Below are positions 62,237-64,000 of a stretch of 64,000 bases of DNA, in pieces. The translations under genes and the position numbers were made by a program. Source of the stretch: Pelecanus crispus (taxonomy: Eukaryota; Chordata; Aves; Pelecaniformes; Pelecanidae). Location of the stretch: assembly GCF_030463565.1 (NCBI RefSeq), contig NC_134643.1, forward strand, positions 127,020,309 through 127,084,308, written 5' to 3'. Under the pieces are notes generated by a model. The model had not been told where the DNA came from. It saw only the letters and a program-made list of their open reading frames with translations, and ran no database searches. Every line of letters begins with the position of its first letter. Position 1 is the stretch's first letter.

Positions 62237-64000
62237 GGTCAAATGCCACTATGCTTTTCTTTTTTCAATAGAGATGCACTCCAATTAATTTAACTTCAGT
62301 GAATGCAATGAATTAAACCTCAGAGCATGTGGGAAAGAGGGTTTGGGGACTTAAATATTTCTCTTGTGGTGGTTTCTAATTCAGACAGTGCTGAGAAGGT
62401 GAGGACAAATGCTTAATTGCAAAATACTTTCTTTAACTTATAAATACTTCTCTATTTCTACCATCCAAATCAATCAAACAGAAAGAACAGGCAGCAGAAA
62501 TAGCAAGCCATTGAAAATGTATCTCAGTTTTAATAACAAAAGGGCAAAGACAAGCTCTTCTACTCACAAGGACCCCGCTTTTGGCTTTCCTGGGACCCCA
62601 CGTGAGCACAGGTTCACCTGTAAAGAACAGGTTTTAGCATCAGGGCTGAAATTATATCTTTAACATACAAAGGTTCTTGGTTGTAAAATCTAGTCCTCAG
62701 AAGAGAAAGAGAATTCCTAATGTGGTATGTTCATAATACGAAACTAATCGCTGAATGGAGGTGAAATGAAGAAAATGTCCTTGGAAGCTTTGAAGTTGTT
62801 TTCATAATAAGCAAAAGAAATAGGAAATGCTTTTCCAGTTTCTTGATTTTTTATGCAAATTCAAAAAATAGATGTTGCCTTACTCCATTGCAATTTTCTT
62901 TAGTTGGATCTCTTTCATTACAAAGTTATGTACTTTAATAGATGCTTTTAATGCTACCTAGAGAATCTGAATGTTTTGTTTATATCTTAAAAACTGAAAA
63001 GATATATTCTTTTGATAGAGATGTACAGTGTAGTTAATCTATGGTGACACCTTGTGGGAAAACACAACCTCAGATTTACATGACTAAGTAAGATCTCGTG
63101 TGATTGAGGAATGGGGAGGAGGAGCCGCAGTGTTTTGGTTTTGGACAACAATGTTCCTTCCATACACTTTGAAAGGATGGTAACATAGAAATTTATAATA
63201 ATGTTATGATGTTTTGTTCCTGATATTCCAAAGCTTTTTCCTTGTGCCAGCATTGATACTGGTGCAAGGCGAAAGTGCAGTTCTGCTGAGTCAGAACCGT
63301 AGTTTTTTCTATTCACTTCACAAAATTTTAAATTATCAAGTGGGGAGTAAAGCAGTTGAGTAGATTTTTGACTGTCTCTTGAGAGCTTTGTTGTTGAAAT
63401 GCTCCTAAACAAAAGGAAAATTTTTGAAAAGACTGTATGCAGCTGTTTGTTGTGAGTTCAGAAGGATGTATGGGTCTGGTCTTGATCTTTTAGTGCTTTC
63501 TTTAATGGGTGATTAAAAATTAAAGCGTTCATGACTCTTTGAACTTGAGAACAGCCAAAAGCTTTGAACAAATGAAAGATTGTACTATGGAGAATAGGAA
63601 GGAGTTAGTGAATCATTTAATTTTACAATCCAGCTTTTTGTGGAGATCACAAAGGATCTGGAGAGCACTTCAGGCCTCTTAATTCTAACACCTAGTTAGA
63701 AGAAAAACTGGGAGAAAAACTGTTCAAAACCTCCAGATGCGATCTCCATGAGCTTCCTGCGTTCTCAGTGAGGATGCCCAGGAGACAGTATCTCCTACTT
63801 CTATGAGTGCAAGGAATAAAAACAAACCCATATTGTTAAAAGCATTTAACCTGATCCACCTGAAAGTGCCTCCCTAATGGAACTATTTGTGTAATCAAGT
63901 GTTTGGAAAACCAGGGCCTAAATCTGTAGCATTTTGCTGTTCAGATACTGCTGGGTTGCAGGGGGAAACAAACAGAGATGCTACTGACACACATATGTTT
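62237..64000. other. No established gene; one exon-like 50-nt segment
   Basis: I see no coding chain. A 50-nt segment (62617-62568, minus) has a good acceptor (TTCTTTACAG) and donor (GTGAGTA) and is described in the findings; I cannot assign it. Confidence 0.4.

Overview
The window is vertebrate nuclear DNA, almost certainly from a bird. It has multi-exon genes with consensus GT-AG splice sites, several 5'-truncated CR1 LINEs ending in ATTCTATGAT-type tails, an avian-type solo LTR, and a tRNA-Ile-headed SINE with a CR1-like tail. That SINE type is, as far as I recall, described from passerine birds, so a songbird or relative is the best guess.

Two protein-coding genes fill the middle. TMPRSS3 lies on the minus strand (32640 down to about 16223 or 16748). 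It encodes a type II transmembrane serine protease; I traced 12 coding exons with matching splice phases, giving 420 codons before the exon that starts at the catalytic GDSGG. UBASH3A (TULA/STS-2) lies on the plus strand (34701-57354). It has 14 coding exons, all phase-compatible, encoding 626 residues: a UBA domain, a 2H-phosphoesterase-like domain, SH3, and a histidine-phosphatase domain. The genes are head to head with 2.06 kb between start codons, in the same order and orientation as on human 21q22.3.

Layout: 1-16.2 kb is mostly gene-poor. It holds a CR1 tail (2140-2243), a decayed minus-strand trefoil (TFF) exon (2483-2634), a 17-bp triple repeat (5574-5624) and a solo LTR with a 5-bp target duplication (7452-8022). 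16.2-32.6 kb is TMPRSS3, with a CR1 in intron 1. 32.6-34.7 kb is the shared upstream region. 34.7-57.4 kb is UBASH3A, with CR1s in intron 1 and microsatellites in later introns. 57.4-64 kb has no gene I could establish; it carries a CR1 with a reverse-transcriptase frame broken by one stop (59677-60925) and the SINE (62098-62236).

The trefoil relic is on the strand and side where mammals keep TFF1-TFF2-TFF3 beside TMPRSS3, so it reads as the remains of a syntenic TFF gene. The most striking coding change is in UBASH3A: the phosphatase RHG signature reads HHG. No CRISPR array, operon or bacterial-type system is present, and I did not find a wholly new system.
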